Assembly (NCBI RefSeq): GCF_040026395.1
Contig: NZ_CP157278.1
Span: 5,332,001 to 5,396,000, forward strand
DNA: 64,000 bases
DNA from: Pedobacter lusitanus
Lineage (GTDB): Bacteria; Bacteroidota; Bacteroidia; Sphingobacteriales; Sphingobacteriaceae
Direction of reading: 5' to 3'
The translations under genes were made by a program, and so were the position numbers. Below, piece by piece: positions 1 to 9,324 of this stretch (positions are counted from its first letter, which is position 1; every line of letters begins with the position of its first letter). Under the pieces are notes generated by a model. The model saw only the letters and a list, made by a program, of their open reading frames with translations. It was not told where the DNA came from and did not search any database.

Positions 1-1487
1 GTTTTACTGCTTTCAAACGATTGTAAATGACTGCCTGATTTGATCTGATTTCCTATTTCGGCATTGGTTGACCAGAATTCCAGAAAAAGAATGTCTGCGT
101 TATTCAATGGTTTGACAATGATATAGTTCAGTAGTTCTTTAATGGTAATTAACTGAGCTTTGGTTTTTTGTTCTATAATGGATATGTTCTGTTCCAGCTC
201 TTTTAAAGAGCTGTTTAAAAAGTCTGAACCATAGGCCGAGAATGCTGCTTTTTCATCTCTCAGTAATTCAAACAGGTAGTCTACTATTTCTTTTGCATTT
301 CTGTTGTCAAAACGTTCTGATCCTCCGTAACGAATTGAAAATGAGCCTGCATTGGCATCGTCGTCCTGACTGTGCGGAATTTCTGAATAGGAGTTTCCCG
401 CTTTATCTGTCAGAGACTCCACGCATAAGAACTGATCGTGATCCAGCAATTTGATGGGCATAATGTTAGTCATCATTTTCAGCCGGTGCTTAAAATCATG
501 GATTCTTTTATTAACAACCGGGAATGCATTGATGGAAACATGTAACTCATCCAGCATAACTTCTGTAATTGCTGCAGGGAAGACCACTTTTAGCCAGAGT
601 ACAGGTTTTTTGAAGCTGTTTAGTCCATTTGCCTGGAATATCGTCTCAAATTCTTTTGGATAGAGCTGCAGATAGGATTCCTGAGGGAATATATTCTCCT
701 GGTCTATGGTAAGGAATCTGTTAGCATAAAAGGCACTTACATCGTCTGTGATCAGATTTAAAACATCCTGATTCTCAAAAGGAGATTGAATATTCTTTTC
801 TGGCTGTATATAGAACTGGTTCAATGAGAGATTAACTGGTAAGTCGTTTAAAAACCATTTGGATAAACCCAGAAGATCATAGACGCTATCGTTTACAACG
901 TAATTGCGCCAGTCAAAATAGAAACTCAAACCTGGCAGCTGGGCTAGTAAAGGCGGGTTCTCGATACCAATATACAGGGTATTCGGATCAAGACTGTTTC
1001 CTGTCTCACTATGGCTATGCAATGATTTATTGTGCTGACCGTCAACCTTGAAGATATTCCCTCCATTAACCAGATAAGTAATTTCTGAATGATATATTTT
1101 AACCGGGCGTAAAGGGCTGAAGAATATGTCTGATGTGTTTTCTCCGCTATTTTCAGTTTTATCTTTAAGTCTCTTTCTGAAAAAGAACTGGCTTTTTGTA
1201 TGGAGTATTTCCATGGGTTCTATGGCCCTCGCATGCAGGATAGCGTGTGCGGGAAGTGCTGTTGTTAAGGTGTCAGAAGCCAGAATACGGGAAATGCGAT
1301 CCAGAATTCTGTTTTCCAGATTTTTCACATCGTTAGAGACATTGAAAAGTTCAGTACTTAGTGCTTCAATGAGTAGTTTAACCAGCGGATCAAAATCATT
1401 CGTGTTTTTTATACCCCAATAGTCGAGTGCATTTTTTAAAATTCTATTTCTTATTTCGTCTTTGGAGGAGTAAAATATGTTTTTCAT
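1..1487 (-). CDS. tssF: T6SS baseplate protein TssF, partial (C-terminus beyond left edge)
   Basis: An uninterrupted minus-strand frame runs from an ATG at 1487 to the window edge (495 codons, no stop). TssF is a cytoplasmic baseplate wedge protein that works with TssE, TssG and TssK. The N-terminal part carries the family pattern of an Arg/Ile-rich helix (LENRILDRISRILASDTL) followed by PAHAILHARA, where many TssF proteins have 'PAHAVMHARP'. The family is usually near 600 aa, so about 100 residues are missing. It lies downstream of tssE on the same strand. The 273-bp gap between them is unusually long and contains a 56-bp tandem duplication touching this start codon. I chose 1487 because the protein similarity begins here; every upstream ATG leads to a short out-of-frame ORF. 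Family call is firm; the start is fairly firm. Confidence 0.86.
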   Translation of the reverse strand, partial: MKNIFYSSKDEIRNRILKNALDYWGIKNTNDFDPLVKLLIEALSTELFNVSNDVKNLENRILDRISRILASDTLTTALPAHAILHARAIEPMEILHTKSQFFFRKRLKDKTENSGENTSDIFFSPLRPVKIYHSEITYLVNGGNIFKVDGQHNKSLHSHSETGNSLDPNTLYIGIENPPLLAQLPGLSFYFDWRNYVVNDSVYDLLGLSKWFLNDLPVNLSLNQFYIQPEKNIQSPFENQDVLNLITDDVSAFYANRFLTIDQENIFPQESYLQLYPKEFETIFQANGLNSFKKPVLWLKVVFPAAITEVMLDELHVSINAFPVVNKRIHDFKHRLKMMTNIMPIKLLDHDQFLCVESLTDKAGNSYSEIPHSQDDDANAGSFSIRYGGSERFDNRNAKEIVDYLFELLRDEKAAFSAYGSDFLNSSLKELEQNISIIEQKTKAQLITIKELLNYIIVKPLNNADILFLEFWSTNAEIGNQIKSGSHLQSFESSK

Positions 1488-1596
1488 CGGCGTGTTTATA
1501 TTTTTAAAGGTGATGAAGCTACCATGAAGAATGGCGGTTTCATCGGCGTGTTTATATTTTTAAAGGTGATGAAGCTACTATGAAGAATGGCGGTTT
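1485..1596. repeat. 56-bp tandem duplication at the tssF start
   Basis: Two adjacent copies, 1485-1540 and 1541-1596, differ at one base that I can see (c at 1523, t at 1579). The tssF ATG (minus strand, 1487) is the left end of copy 1, and the same catcgg/catctg junction recurs at 1541 and 1597. Each copy therefore places an ATGAAA in front of a TAA that sits just upstream of the next ATG. The unit is not a multiple of 3, so it shifts frame. Confidence 0.95.
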
Positions 1597-1666
1597 CATC
1601 TGAATTGTGTATGATCTGGTGTCTGATTGTTGGGACAGACTTAATTAATTTAATTGCAGATTGCAT
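1496..1666 (-). other. Possible 56-aa small ORF upstream of tssF
   Basis: A minus-strand ATG at 1666 opens a 56-codon frame that ends within the first repeat copy, just before the tssF ATG. If one 56-bp copy is removed in thought, this frame (about 41 codons, beginning MQSAIKLIKS) runs straight into tssF in frame. It could be a leader peptide, a remnant of an N-terminal extension, or a chance ORF. I recognise no family and do not claim expression. Confidence 0.25.
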
Positions 1667-1760
1667 TTGTTATACCCGCTTTATCTCATTGTAACGGATT
1701 TGTTATGTATAGTGCTGTATATAAATTAGTTCATAGTTTCCTTAAAATAGAACACTAATG

Positions 1761-2195
1761 TTAACTTGAAAGTGGACTTAAGAATAAGCCTGTGTTAAAA
1801 TAATATTTCTCCCCTGTAATATTCATTTTACCCCAGATCGAAATGTCAACTTTTTTCTTGATTTCAGTCACGTTCCTCAGGGAAAATTTTTTCTCGACCT
1901 CAGTCATCTTTATTTCCACTTCAACCTGGTATAAACGGCGTTCATATTCGGTTATAGATCTCAATAAAGACTGTCTGAACTTTTCTTCCCATGTAGTCTC
2001 ACTAACTATTAATTCGAAGTCCAGGTCCCATATTTCGCATCCGAAATTCTTATTATGTCTGTGTTCTCCAAACCTGGTGAAAATAATTAATTCGATATTC
2101 TGAGAGATGGATTTACCCAGATCTGTCTCTGCCAGGTCTTTGTTTTCGAGAATGTTTTTTAATCGAAATGGCTTGTTGTATAAGAAATCTGACAT
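1761..2195 (-). CDS. tssE: T6SS baseplate protein TssE (GPW/gp25 family)
   Basis: A 144-aa protein with the gp25-like fold that fills residues ~20-130. The segment HNKNFGCEIWDLDF (around residues 47-60) matches the conserved N-x-x-G-x-x-x-W/L pattern of GPW_gp25 proteins, which start sheath polymerisation at the phage-like baseplate. It is first in a minus-strand unit with tssF and is divergent from the tssO-like genes starting at 2344. The 148-bp intergenic region presumably holds both promoters. Length is typical of TssE (about 130-170 aa). No signal peptide, consistent with a cytoplasmic baseplate protein. Confidence 0.85.
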   Translation of the reverse strand: MSDFLYNKPFRLKNILENKDLAETDLGKSISQNIELIIFTRFGEHRHNKNFGCEIWDLDFELIVSETTWEEKFRQSLLRSITEYERRLYQVEVEIKMTEVEKKFSLRNVTEIKKKVDISIWGKMNITGEKYYFNTGLFLSPLSS

Positions 2196-2343
2196 TCAAT
2201 AATGCTTAAGTGGAACAATAATTGGTAAATGGTTAATCAATATTACGTCCAGAATTTATAAATTGGATATATAAGGTTATACAATTTAACAAACATGTTA
2301 TTATAATTAAAATTTTACAGCTCCCGAATCTAACCATTTACTA
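2196..2343. promoter_or_regulatory. Divergent intergenic region between tssE and the tssO-like gene
   Basis: These 148 bp are very AT-rich and separate two divergent T6SS units, so promoters for both should lie here. I see no clear match to the Bacteroidota -33 TTG / -7 TAnnTTTG consensus and do not place a site. Confidence 0.5.
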
Positions 2344-2865
2344 ATGAAACCCATAAACGCTCAGGAACTGAACAAGTCGTATCGGCTGTTCATTTTTAAT
2401 TTTATCTTCCTTACTGTTTTCGCCGTCCTCTGCGTTTATCTGTTTTTTGCTGCTTCAAAGTTTGAATATGAGTTGCTGGAAAAAGAGGTGAAACAAACCG
2501 AACAGCTTCTGGCTAAAAGAAAAGATATCAATACCAGGTTTGATATGATCCTTTTAAGGTTTAAACAGCTCGCCAGATATACTTCCATTAATTCTGAAGA
2601 GATGAACAATCAGGCAATCATGCTTGAAGATATACAGAATACAAATTTCAAGATCAAAGAGATTATTAAAAAAGAGAACTCAACAGTGAGCAGTTTTCTT
2701 TTATATAAGAAAATGACCGATGATATCTCGCAGATGGCGGGTATACAGGATTCGCTTTTCACAACCAGATTTCAGATAGAAAATCTGAAAACACAACTTG
2801 ACGCATGTTTTAAAACCAACAGCACTGCGGCGAAAAAGATAAGAGGGGGAAGATTTAACAGGTAA
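2344..2865 (+). CDS. T6SSiii coiled-coil membrane protein (TssO-like, or TssQ-position)
   Basis: A 173-aa protein with a single membrane helix at residues ~15-37 and a long, charged, heptad-like helical region after it (from about residue 40). Topology predicts a short cytoplasmic N-terminus and a periplasmic coiled coil. T6SSiii systems lack TssJLM and instead use TssN, O, P, Q and R as the envelope complex; small single-pass proteins of this kind belong to that set. It is the first plus-strand gene and is followed after 2 bp by a second protein of similar architecture, then by the TssP- and TssR-like genes. There is no convincing lipobox, which argues against a TssQ lipoprotein. Membership of the complex is well supported by position; the exact letter is not. 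Confidence 0.6.
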   Translation: MKPINAQELNKSYRLFIFNFIFLTVFAVLCVYLFFAASKFEYELLEKEVKQTEQLLAKRKDINTRFDMILLRFKQLARYTSINSEEMNNQAIMLEDIQNTNFKIKEIIKKENSTVSSFLLYKKMTDDISQMAGIQDSLFTTRFQIENLKTQLDACFKTNSTAAKKIRGGRFNR

Positions 2866-2867
2866 TT

Positions 2868-3365
2868 ATGATTAAACTAAGTATTAAAGAACGAAGAGAC
2901 CAGTTCCTTTTTTTTATCGGTATATTTTTGTTTACTACCGCATTATTGAGTTTTGGTCTGTTCTATGATTATGGTAATGGCAGAGTCGTTTCCAAACAGG
3001 ACCTTGCTGATAAACTGGAACAAAATGCAGAATTTGAGGCCACCGTTAAAGAACAAAGGGCTACAATTGATACCACTTATAAAGATATCATAACTTTTGA
3101 TCCAGGCGTACAGGCAGTCTTTCTGGAAAATGACATCAAAAACTCTATGGCTTCCATTAAATCGAATTATGAAAGGAAAGCCTACGATCTGCGCTATAAA
3201 ACCTTTCTGCAGGCCTCTCAGCTTTACAGCGATTTGTTTTACAACAGAAGAGAGCTGAAAGGAAATAATAAGGATACAGACAGATTGAACAAATCGCTTG
3301 AAGATTGCAAGTTATCTACACGCCAGTTAAGGCAAACCATGGGTAGCCAACCGAACCCGAGATAA
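2868..3365 (+). CDS. tssO: T6SSiii membrane protein TssO (probable)
   Basis: A 165-aa protein. It starts with a basic IKERRDQFLFF segment leading into one membrane helix (residues ~13-33), then a mainly helical, probably periplasmic region. This resembles what I recall of TssO from Bacteroidota T6SS: a short N-terminus containing an Glu-Arg pair, one membrane helix and a coiled-coil periplasmic part. It starts 2 bp after the stop of the previous gene and is followed by the PKD-domain gene at 3406, so the four genes look like one envelope-complex operon. The architectural similarity to the preceding gene suggests an old duplication, though I see little sequence identity between them. Confidence 0.55.
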   Translation: MIKLSIKERRDQFLFFIGIFLFTTALLSFGLFYDYGNGRVVSKQDLADKLEQNAEFEATVKEQRATIDTTYKDIITFDPGVQAVFLENDIKNSMASIKSNYERKAYDLRYKTFLQASQLYSDLFYNRRELKGNNKDTDRLNKSLEDCKLSTRQLRQTMGSQPNPR

Positions 3366-3405
3366 CCAGCGTATTAAGAATTAAATCAAACCAAAAAATA
3401 AACAT

Positions 3406-4356
3406 ATGGCCGACACTACTACTAATAATGGAAAATCAGTGAGCAGTAATTCGCAGGGATTTATCTTCCTGTATATTTTTATTGCTATCCTGATTATTGC
3501 AGCACTGATCTTTCTGCTTAAGAGTTCTTTCTTTGATAAACGTACTGTTGATGCAAGGATCTTAAAAGACGAAATGTACCTGAACGAAGATCTTGTATTC
3601 ACTGATAATACCAGAAGTGCAAAAAAATGGGTCTGGGAATTTGGTAACGGAGCAAAATCAAATAGTCAGAATGGTAGCTACCGTTATAGTAAATCAGGAT
3701 CTTATATTATCAGATTAACAGTTGACGGAGAATTAAAGGAACAGTTTCCGGTTACAGTAAGAGATACCGTTATTGCTGCACTGGATACGATGGTTACTAT
3801 TAGCGGGCCTACATCGGGCGTGGTTAATGAAGAGGTCAGGGTAGAGGCTGAAGGAAAAGCCAATCAGTTTGAATGGTCTTTTGGAGAAACAGGCAGGGTA
3901 GACGTGAAGGGGAGAACTGCTTTATACACTTTCCATACTCCTGGTAAATTCATGGTTAAATTAACTACTGACAGGAGCCACAGACCTATTTATCATACTA
4001 TTTTTATTACTGATCCAAATGCGGAGCTGGACGCTGATATAGTTGTACCAGGTGAGGGTGAACGTAAAGTTATTGATGATATCAGAGCCCGTTTGCAGGC
4101 AATTGCTAACGGAGCAGACTTTAATACAAACTATTATTATCTGATTCGCAGGTATATGTGTAACAATGAAAAGGTTACTGTTGCTGTAGATCAGGATGGG
4201 GTTAAAAAATCGAGTGATTTTTATTCTTACTGTATGGGACTGACTTTCGGAGGTGAAATTGTCGTTGATGAAGCACAATTGACCATCAGTCCTAATTCTA
4301 CCTGCGCAACTCTGGTAAACATCAAACAACATTCGGCCAATACAGTAAAAAAATAA
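3406..4356 (+). CDS. tssP: T6SSiii envelope protein with PKD-like domains (TssP position)
   Basis: A 316-aa protein with a membrane helix at residues ~17-39 and a periplasmic remainder. Two Ig/PKD-like modules are visible. The first (about residues 50-120) has WVWEFGNG and SKSGSYIIRLTV, the typical PKD 'W-x-F-G-D/N-G ... G-x-Y-x-V-x-L-x-V' pattern. The second (about 125-205) has FEWSFGETG and TPGKFMVKLTT. The C-terminal ~100 residues form a separate unrecognised domain. It lies between the TssO-like genes and tssR (5-bp gap to tssR), which fits TssP of the TssNQOPR envelope complex. The domain reading is solid; the symbol rests on order and topology. Confidence 0.6.
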   Translation: MADTTTNNGKSVSSNSQGFIFLYIFIAILIIAALIFLLKSSFFDKRTVDARILKDEMYLNEDLVFTDNTRSAKKWVWEFGNGAKSNSQNGSYRYSKSGSYIIRLTVDGELKEQFPVTVRDTVIAALDTMVTISGPTSGVVNEEVRVEAEGKANQFEWSFGETGRVDVKGRTALYTFHTPGKFMVKLTTDRSHRPIYHTIFITDPNAELDADIVVPGEGERKVIDDIRARLQAIANGADFNTNYYYLIRRYMCNNEKVTVAVDQDGVKKSSDFYSYCMGLTFGGEIVVDEAQLTISPNSTCATLVNIKQHSANTVKK

Positions 4357-4361
4357 ACCAT

Positions 4362-6722
4362 ATGAAAAGAATTATATCCCTCTCTATACTCATTGCCCAA
4401 ACTGCTTTTGTAATGGCACAGTCGCCTGCGGCATTTGGGAAAAAAGTGAAATATATGCCTAAGGCTTATGCCAGGCCTTCTGCGACGACAAATTTAAGTG
4501 ATGATGGTGGTAAAACAAGTTTGCCATGGATTGTTTTCTCTGACAGAGATGAAAATTATACGACCACTGCACCAGGCGGAAGTCTGATTATGAAGAAGCT
4601 GAACTTTATGGAACCTTTTTATGTTTCTAAAGATGAAAACGGGTATTTAAAACTAATTAAGTACAAGGCTGGAATGATCAGGGGAAGAAAAATCACCGAT
4701 AAGAAAAGTGCCATCAGTTATGGCTGGATTCCGAAATCAAAAATGCTGTTATGGCAAAGATCATATTCTAATCAGAAATCTGGTTACCCGGAAAAATCTA
4801 TTGCAATTATCAGTGGTAAAGTGCCGATGACTGAATCGAAGTTTTATTATGATAACACGGACTCGGCCTTTGTATACAGTTCTCCTGAACTTAAAAAGAA
4901 AGTTGCTAAAGTAAGATTGCATGAGATCAGCTATATCTTTAAGAAATCTGAAGATGGTAAGAAATATCTGATCGGAAATGAAGATCAGCTGGTTACTGAC
5001 AGCGCAAAGAAAAGTATTTATGGCTGGATAGCTACTGATGCTGTTCATAACTGGGGAGACAGATTATATATTACCCCTAAACAGATTGATTCTTACGATC
5101 AGAGTGATTCAGTTTCCCTGGCGTTAAGCGGAGTACATATGGACCCGCTTTTATCTGCAAATGATATTATCCTGAGAAGTGCTCCTGTTATTAATGATGA
5201 TGGCGCAGGAAACTTTACCTTAGGGGTAGCGAGTGATGTTTATAATAAATCAAATAATAAGCTGATTACGATTAACGGATCTACTTTAAGTTATCTGACT
5301 TATCTTGATCTAAGAAAGAATATTCATCAGATCAACGTGATTTTTGTAGTGGATGGTGGTAGTCCGATGTCAAGATATTTTTCGGGATTAACCAATACGA
5401 TCCAATCCTTCGAAAATATCTTTAATGATTATGGCAAAAAACATAAGGTAAGTTATGGTGCGGTGGTTTACAGAAATGAAGCTGCCGGAACTTTAAGTAC
5501 TCCTGGTGTATCTCCTGATTACAGAAAATTAATGGGTTTCCTGTCTACTGAAGCTAAAAGGACTGAAAGATTCAATGGACGAATTACTGCAGAACCTGTT
5601 TTTGACGGGGTAAAAGCAGGTCTGAATCTATTGAAAAATCATAAAAATGAAACTAACCTGATTGTCTTAATTGGAAGTACAGGAAATGAAACGTCTTCTG
5701 CTTACCGGTTAACTCAGCTTACTGAAGAATTTGCCCGTGCTGATGCAAGATTACTGGCTATTCAACTGTATAGTGATTATGATCAGCTGTTTAATAATTT
5801 TGTATTACAATCTAAAAAACTGGTTTCTGAATCTGCAGTTTATTCTGCGGATAAAAAGAAAAGATTCCTGGTTAAAGGTGAAGGACTGAATAATACACAG
5901 GCTTATAATACCAGTCAGCTGGATTCAATTTCTTATTACCTTGATTATCCTAAAAACAGCTTAATCCAGGGTGGGGTTGTGTTCCCTACCAAAGGTTCGG
6001 TAAATTCTAATGAGTCTATGAATATCGCCATGCGCCGTTTCTTTAAGGAAACTGACCAGGATATCAATAGCCAGATCAGCTCATTGGACAGTGCTTTCAG
6101 ATTAACAGGTATTGAACGTAAAAATCTATCTCCGGTTGTGGAAAGCAGACTTGTTGCTCCTGTTGGTGATGATGTAGCGGATAAAATGCCGCATAACGGA
6201 TTTAAATATTTTATCACTTCTTCGGTGCATGATGATATTGTATCAAAGAATAAGGATCTGCTGCAGTATGCATTGATATTAAATACAATGGAGTATAAGC
6301 AGATCAGTGATATATTTTCATTAATGATCGGACAAAATCTTCAGCCGGATCAATCATCGTTCAGAAAAAAATTACAGAAGAATTATTTTAATATTCTGCG
6401 TAATTTACTGGATATAGATATTTCTAAAGGGAATATCAGAACAATGACGCTGGCTAAATATATCAAAACTGTAACGGGCCTACCTGTTTCGAATGAATTG
6501 CTTAAGAAGTATACGGTAGCTGATTTAAAAAGCCAGAGTAAAATGCCGCAGGCAGATTTTGAAGCTTATCTGAAATTCCTGATCAGTTCAAGTGAGCAGA
6601 TCAAAAGAGGAACACAGATTGGTCAGCAGTTTAATTCCAATGGAAAAACTTATTACTATATCACGGAAAAGAATTTTGTGCAGGCCGCTGCAAATGAAAA
6701 TGCAGTGAAAGAAAACCCTTAA
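4362..6722 (+). CDS. tssR: T6SSiii periplasmic protein TssR (VWA-like)
   Basis: A 786-aa exported protein with a cleavable signal peptide (residues 1-20, ending VMAQ). The N-terminal ~300 residues are beta-rich and include two W-containing SH3-like motifs (YGWIPKSKM and YGWIATDAV). A von Willebrand A-like domain begins near residue 325 with INVIFVVDGGSPMS; the metal-site motif is not the canonical DxSxS, so metal binding is doubtful. Size, signal peptide and position between the PKD gene and clpV match TssR, a component specific to Bacteroidota T6SS. It is followed after 11 bp by tssH, suggesting co-transcription. It probably links the envelope complex to the outer membrane (inference). Confidence 0.72.
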   Translation: MKRIISLSILIAQTAFVMAQSPAAFGKKVKYMPKAYARPSATTNLSDDGGKTSLPWIVFSDRDENYTTTAPGGSLIMKKLNFMEPFYVSKDENGYLKLIKYKAGMIRGRKITDKKSAISYGWIPKSKMLLWQRSYSNQKSGYPEKSIAIISGKVPMTESKFYYDNTDSAFVYSSPELKKKVAKVRLHEISYIFKKSEDGKKYLIGNEDQLVTDSAKKSIYGWIATDAVHNWGDRLYITPKQIDSYDQSDSVSLALSGVHMDPLLSANDIILRSAPVINDDGAGNFTLGVASDVYNKSNNKLITINGSTLSYLTYLDLRKNIHQINVIFVVDGGSPMSRYFSGLTNTIQSFENIFNDYGKKHKVSYGAVVYRNEAAGTLSTPGVSPDYRKLMGFLSTEAKRTERFNGRITAEPVFDGVKAGLNLLKNHKNETNLIVLIGSTGNETSSAYRLTQLTEEFARADARLLAIQLYSDYDQLFNNFVLQSKKLVSESAVYSADKKKRFLVKGEGLNNTQAYNTSQLDSISYYLDYPKNSLIQGGVVFPTKGSVNSNESMNIAMRRFFKETDQDINSQISSLDSAFRLTGIERKNLSPVVESRLVAPVGDDVADKMPHNGFKYFITSSVHDDIVSKNKDLLQYALILNTMEYKQISDIFSLMIGQNLQPDQSSFRKKLQKNYFNILRNLLDIDISKGNIRTMTLAKYIKTVTGLPVSNELLKKYTVADLKSQSKMPQADFEAYLKFLISSSEQIKRGTQIGQQFNSNGKTYYYITEKNFVQAAANENAVKENP

Positions 6723-6733
6723 TATCAACTATT

Positions 6734-9250
6734 ATGAGTGTTACAAACATTAGTGAATCAGTAAAATTAGCGATCAGGGTTGCGCAATCCCTCGCTAAAG
6801 AGTATCGTAATCCTGAATTTACTGCTGCTCACCTTTTAAAAGGTTTAATGCATAAGGAGGTTGGATTGAGAGGCTTTTTATCGTCTATAGGAAAAGATGA
6901 AGAATATATCAGCGAATGGGCTGAAGTAAGAATTGAAGAATTGGATAAGGCCTCTGCCTCTGCTGAAGAGGTAAAAGGCAGCCCTGAAATTGCGAAAGTT
7001 TTTGAAGAGGCAGACCTGGTTAGAATTAAGGTAGGACTGGATTTGATTACTCCTATTTGTGTTCTTACAGCGCTGTGTAAACCTACTGTCGGATTTAAGC
7101 CTGATCAGCTGAAGTCATTCCCGATTAAGGAAAAGGAACTGCTTGATCTTTACCTGAAAGATGAAGAACTGCAATCTGTTGTCGCACCGGTTTCAGGTTC
7201 TGCAAAAGCAGATAAAGGCGGAGTGGGTAGTACTGCGCTGCATAAATATTGCATTGACAGAATTGCGCTTGCCAGAGATGGTAAAACCGATCCGATTATT
7301 GGAAGGGATAAAGAGGCAAGGATGATCATGGAGATTCTCTGCCGCAGAACTAAGCCAAACGTAATTATTACAGGTGATGCCGGGGTTGGTAAAACGGCTC
7401 TGGTTGATGGTTTTGCACAGGATATCATTGCGGATAATGTTCCTGAATTATTAAAAGGGGTACAGCTTTTTGAACTTGATCTGGGTTCTTTAATCGCAGG
7501 TGCTTCTTATAAAGGGGAGATTGAAGATCGTCTGAAAAATATCTTAAAAGAAATCAAGCAATTTGATAAGGCGGTATTATTCATTGATGAAATCCATACT
7601 TTACTGGATAATAAAGGCCCGATAGGTGGCGGGGTAGGTAACTTGTTGAAACCTGAGCTGGCCAGAGGGGAGATTACTGTTATCGGAGCAACCACGATTG
7701 ATGAATACCGTAAAATAATAGAGCCTGAGCAGGCTTTCAGCAGAAGGTTTGAGGTTTTACAGGTGAATGAACCTAATGAAGCTTCGGCGATAAAGATGCT
7801 GGAAAAATTAACGGTCAAATATGAAGAGCATCATCAGCTGAAAGTTCAGCCGGATGCAATTCCTGAATGTGTAAGACTGGCAAAACGGTATATGAAGGAT
7901 CGCAGGCTTCCGGATTCTGCTTTTGATTTACTGGATCGCTCTATGGCTGCTATCAAGATGATGAATGATACATCTGATAAAGTACTGGAAGAGCTGACGC
8001 AGACGCTGGCCGAACTGGAATTATCTGATATTGATGAAATAACCGAACTGACGGATTATAAATGGTTATATAATCAGGTTCAGGATAAAGTAAGCCCTGT
8101 ATTGCTGGGGCAGCTGACAGATGAAACGCAGGTGGAGGCTTTTGAAACTGCTGATGAATATCATCAGTATATCGCCAAAAATCTTGATGCACTGAAAGTT
8201 TTAAGTGAGCGTAAATCGGATGAGGTAAGTAAACAGGATATTGCTTCTATAGTATCTTATAAAACTGGTATTCCTTTAGGGAAAATCCAGGCACAGGAGA
8301 AAGAAAAATTGCTTAATATGGAGCAATTCCTGAAAAGAAGGGTGGTAGGACAGGATCAGGCACTGAAAGCAGTATCTGACGCAATTCTTGAATCCAGAAG
8401 CGGATTAAACAAAAAAGGACAGCCTATCGGATCTTTCTTCTTACTGGGGCCTACCGGAACAGGAAAAACGGAACTTGCAAAATCTATTGCTGAATTCTTA
8501 TTTAATGATGAGAAGGCAATGATCCGTTTTGATATGTCTGAATTTAAAGAAGAACATTCTGCTGCTTTACTTTATGGAGCGCCTCCAGGATATGTAGGCT
8601 ATGAAGAGGGGGGAATGCTGGTTAATAAAATCAGGGAACAGCCTTATTCGGTCTTGTTATTTGATGAAATTGAGAAAGCACATCCATCCGTATTTGATAC
8701 TTTTCTACAGATCCTGGATGAAGGTCATATGCATGACAGACTGGGCAAGGAGGGAGACTTTTCTAACTCTCTGATTTTATTTACTTCTAATATTGGAAGT
8801 GAGTGGATTGCTGAGCAGGTGGGGCAGGGAATTATTCCGACATCACAGCAGTTAATGGAAATTATGGCCCGTAATTTCAGGCCTGAGTTTTTAGCCCGTT
8901 TATCTGAAATTGTTCCTTTTGCTCCGATCAATGAAAGTAATGTGGTCAGAATATTTGAGATTCAATTGAAAAGCCTGATTGACGCGCTGCAGAAACAGGG
9001 AATAGCTTTTGAAATTGAAGAAGAGGCCACAAAAATGCTGGCGCTAAGTGGCTTTACTCCTAAATATGGAGCAAGACAATTATCCGGTGTGATCCGTAAT
9101 GAATTAAGAAGACCGATTTCCAAATATATAATCTCAGGAGAGTTAAAGAAAGGCAATACGATTGTAATTAAGAAACACGAAACTGAAGAACGTCTGGAAT
9201 GGGAAATAATTGAGCAAAGTCCTGTAACTGAATTAGAAAACAATTTATAG
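6734..9250 (+). CDS. tssH: T6SS sheath-disassembly ATPase ClpV/TssH
   Basis: An 838-aa Hsp100/ClpB-type AAA+ protein. It has a Clp_N double repeat at the N-terminus (residues ~1-145), a first AAA+ module with Walker A GDAGVGKT (~214-221) and Walker B LFIDEIHT, and a second module with Walker A GPTGTGKT (~572-579) and Walker B LLFDEIEKA. ClpV unfolds contracted TssB/TssC sheath for recycling in the cytoplasm. The middle region between the modules is shorter than the ClpB coiled coil, as expected for ClpV. Position just upstream of tssB and tssC makes ClpV far more likely than the housekeeping ClpB or ClpC. Confidence 0.92.
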   Translation: MSVTNISESVKLAIRVAQSLAKEYRNPEFTAAHLLKGLMHKEVGLRGFLSSIGKDEEYISEWAEVRIEELDKASASAEEVKGSPEIAKVFEEADLVRIKVGLDLITPICVLTALCKPTVGFKPDQLKSFPIKEKELLDLYLKDEELQSVVAPVSGSAKADKGGVGSTALHKYCIDRIALARDGKTDPIIGRDKEARMIMEILCRRTKPNVIITGDAGVGKTALVDGFAQDIIADNVPELLKGVQLFELDLGSLIAGASYKGEIEDRLKNILKEIKQFDKAVLFIDEIHTLLDNKGPIGGGVGNLLKPELARGEITVIGATTIDEYRKIIEPEQAFSRRFEVLQVNEPNEASAIKMLEKLTVKYEEHHQLKVQPDAIPECVRLAKRYMKDRRLPDSAFDLLDRSMAAIKMMNDTSDKVLEELTQTLAELELSDIDEITELTDYKWLYNQVQDKVSPVLLGQLTDETQVEAFETADEYHQYIAKNLDALKVLSERKSDEVSKQDIASIVSYKTGIPLGKIQAQEKEKLLNMEQFLKRRVVGQDQALKAVSDAILESRSGLNKKGQPIGSFFLLGPTGTGKTELAKSIAEFLFNDEKAMIRFDMSEFKEEHSAALLYGAPPGYVGYEEGGMLVNKIREQPYSVLLFDEIEKAHPSVFDTFLQILDEGHMHDRLGKEGDFSNSLILFTSNIGSEWIAEQVGQGIIPTSQQLMEIMARNFRPEFLARLSEIVPFAPINESNVVRIFEIQLKSLIDALQKQGIAFEIEEEATKMLALSGFTPKYGARQLSGVIRNELRRPISKYIISGELKKGNTIVIKKHETEERLEWEIIEQSPVTELENNL

Positions 9251-9324
9251 GCAAATACTGTTTTTTAAAATTAATTTCAATATTTTTATTATTAATAGAT
9301 CTTAAACCCTTAAATATCAATACT

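Noticed and set aside
242..1422. Plus-strand ORFs at 242-454, 451-663 and 1126-1422
   Set aside because: They are antisense to the long uninterrupted tssF frame, have no recognisable protein features, and are best explained as shadows.
6734..9250. Housekeeping ClpB/ClpC instead of ClpV
   Set aside because: Position between tssR and tssBC and the short middle region favour ClpV.
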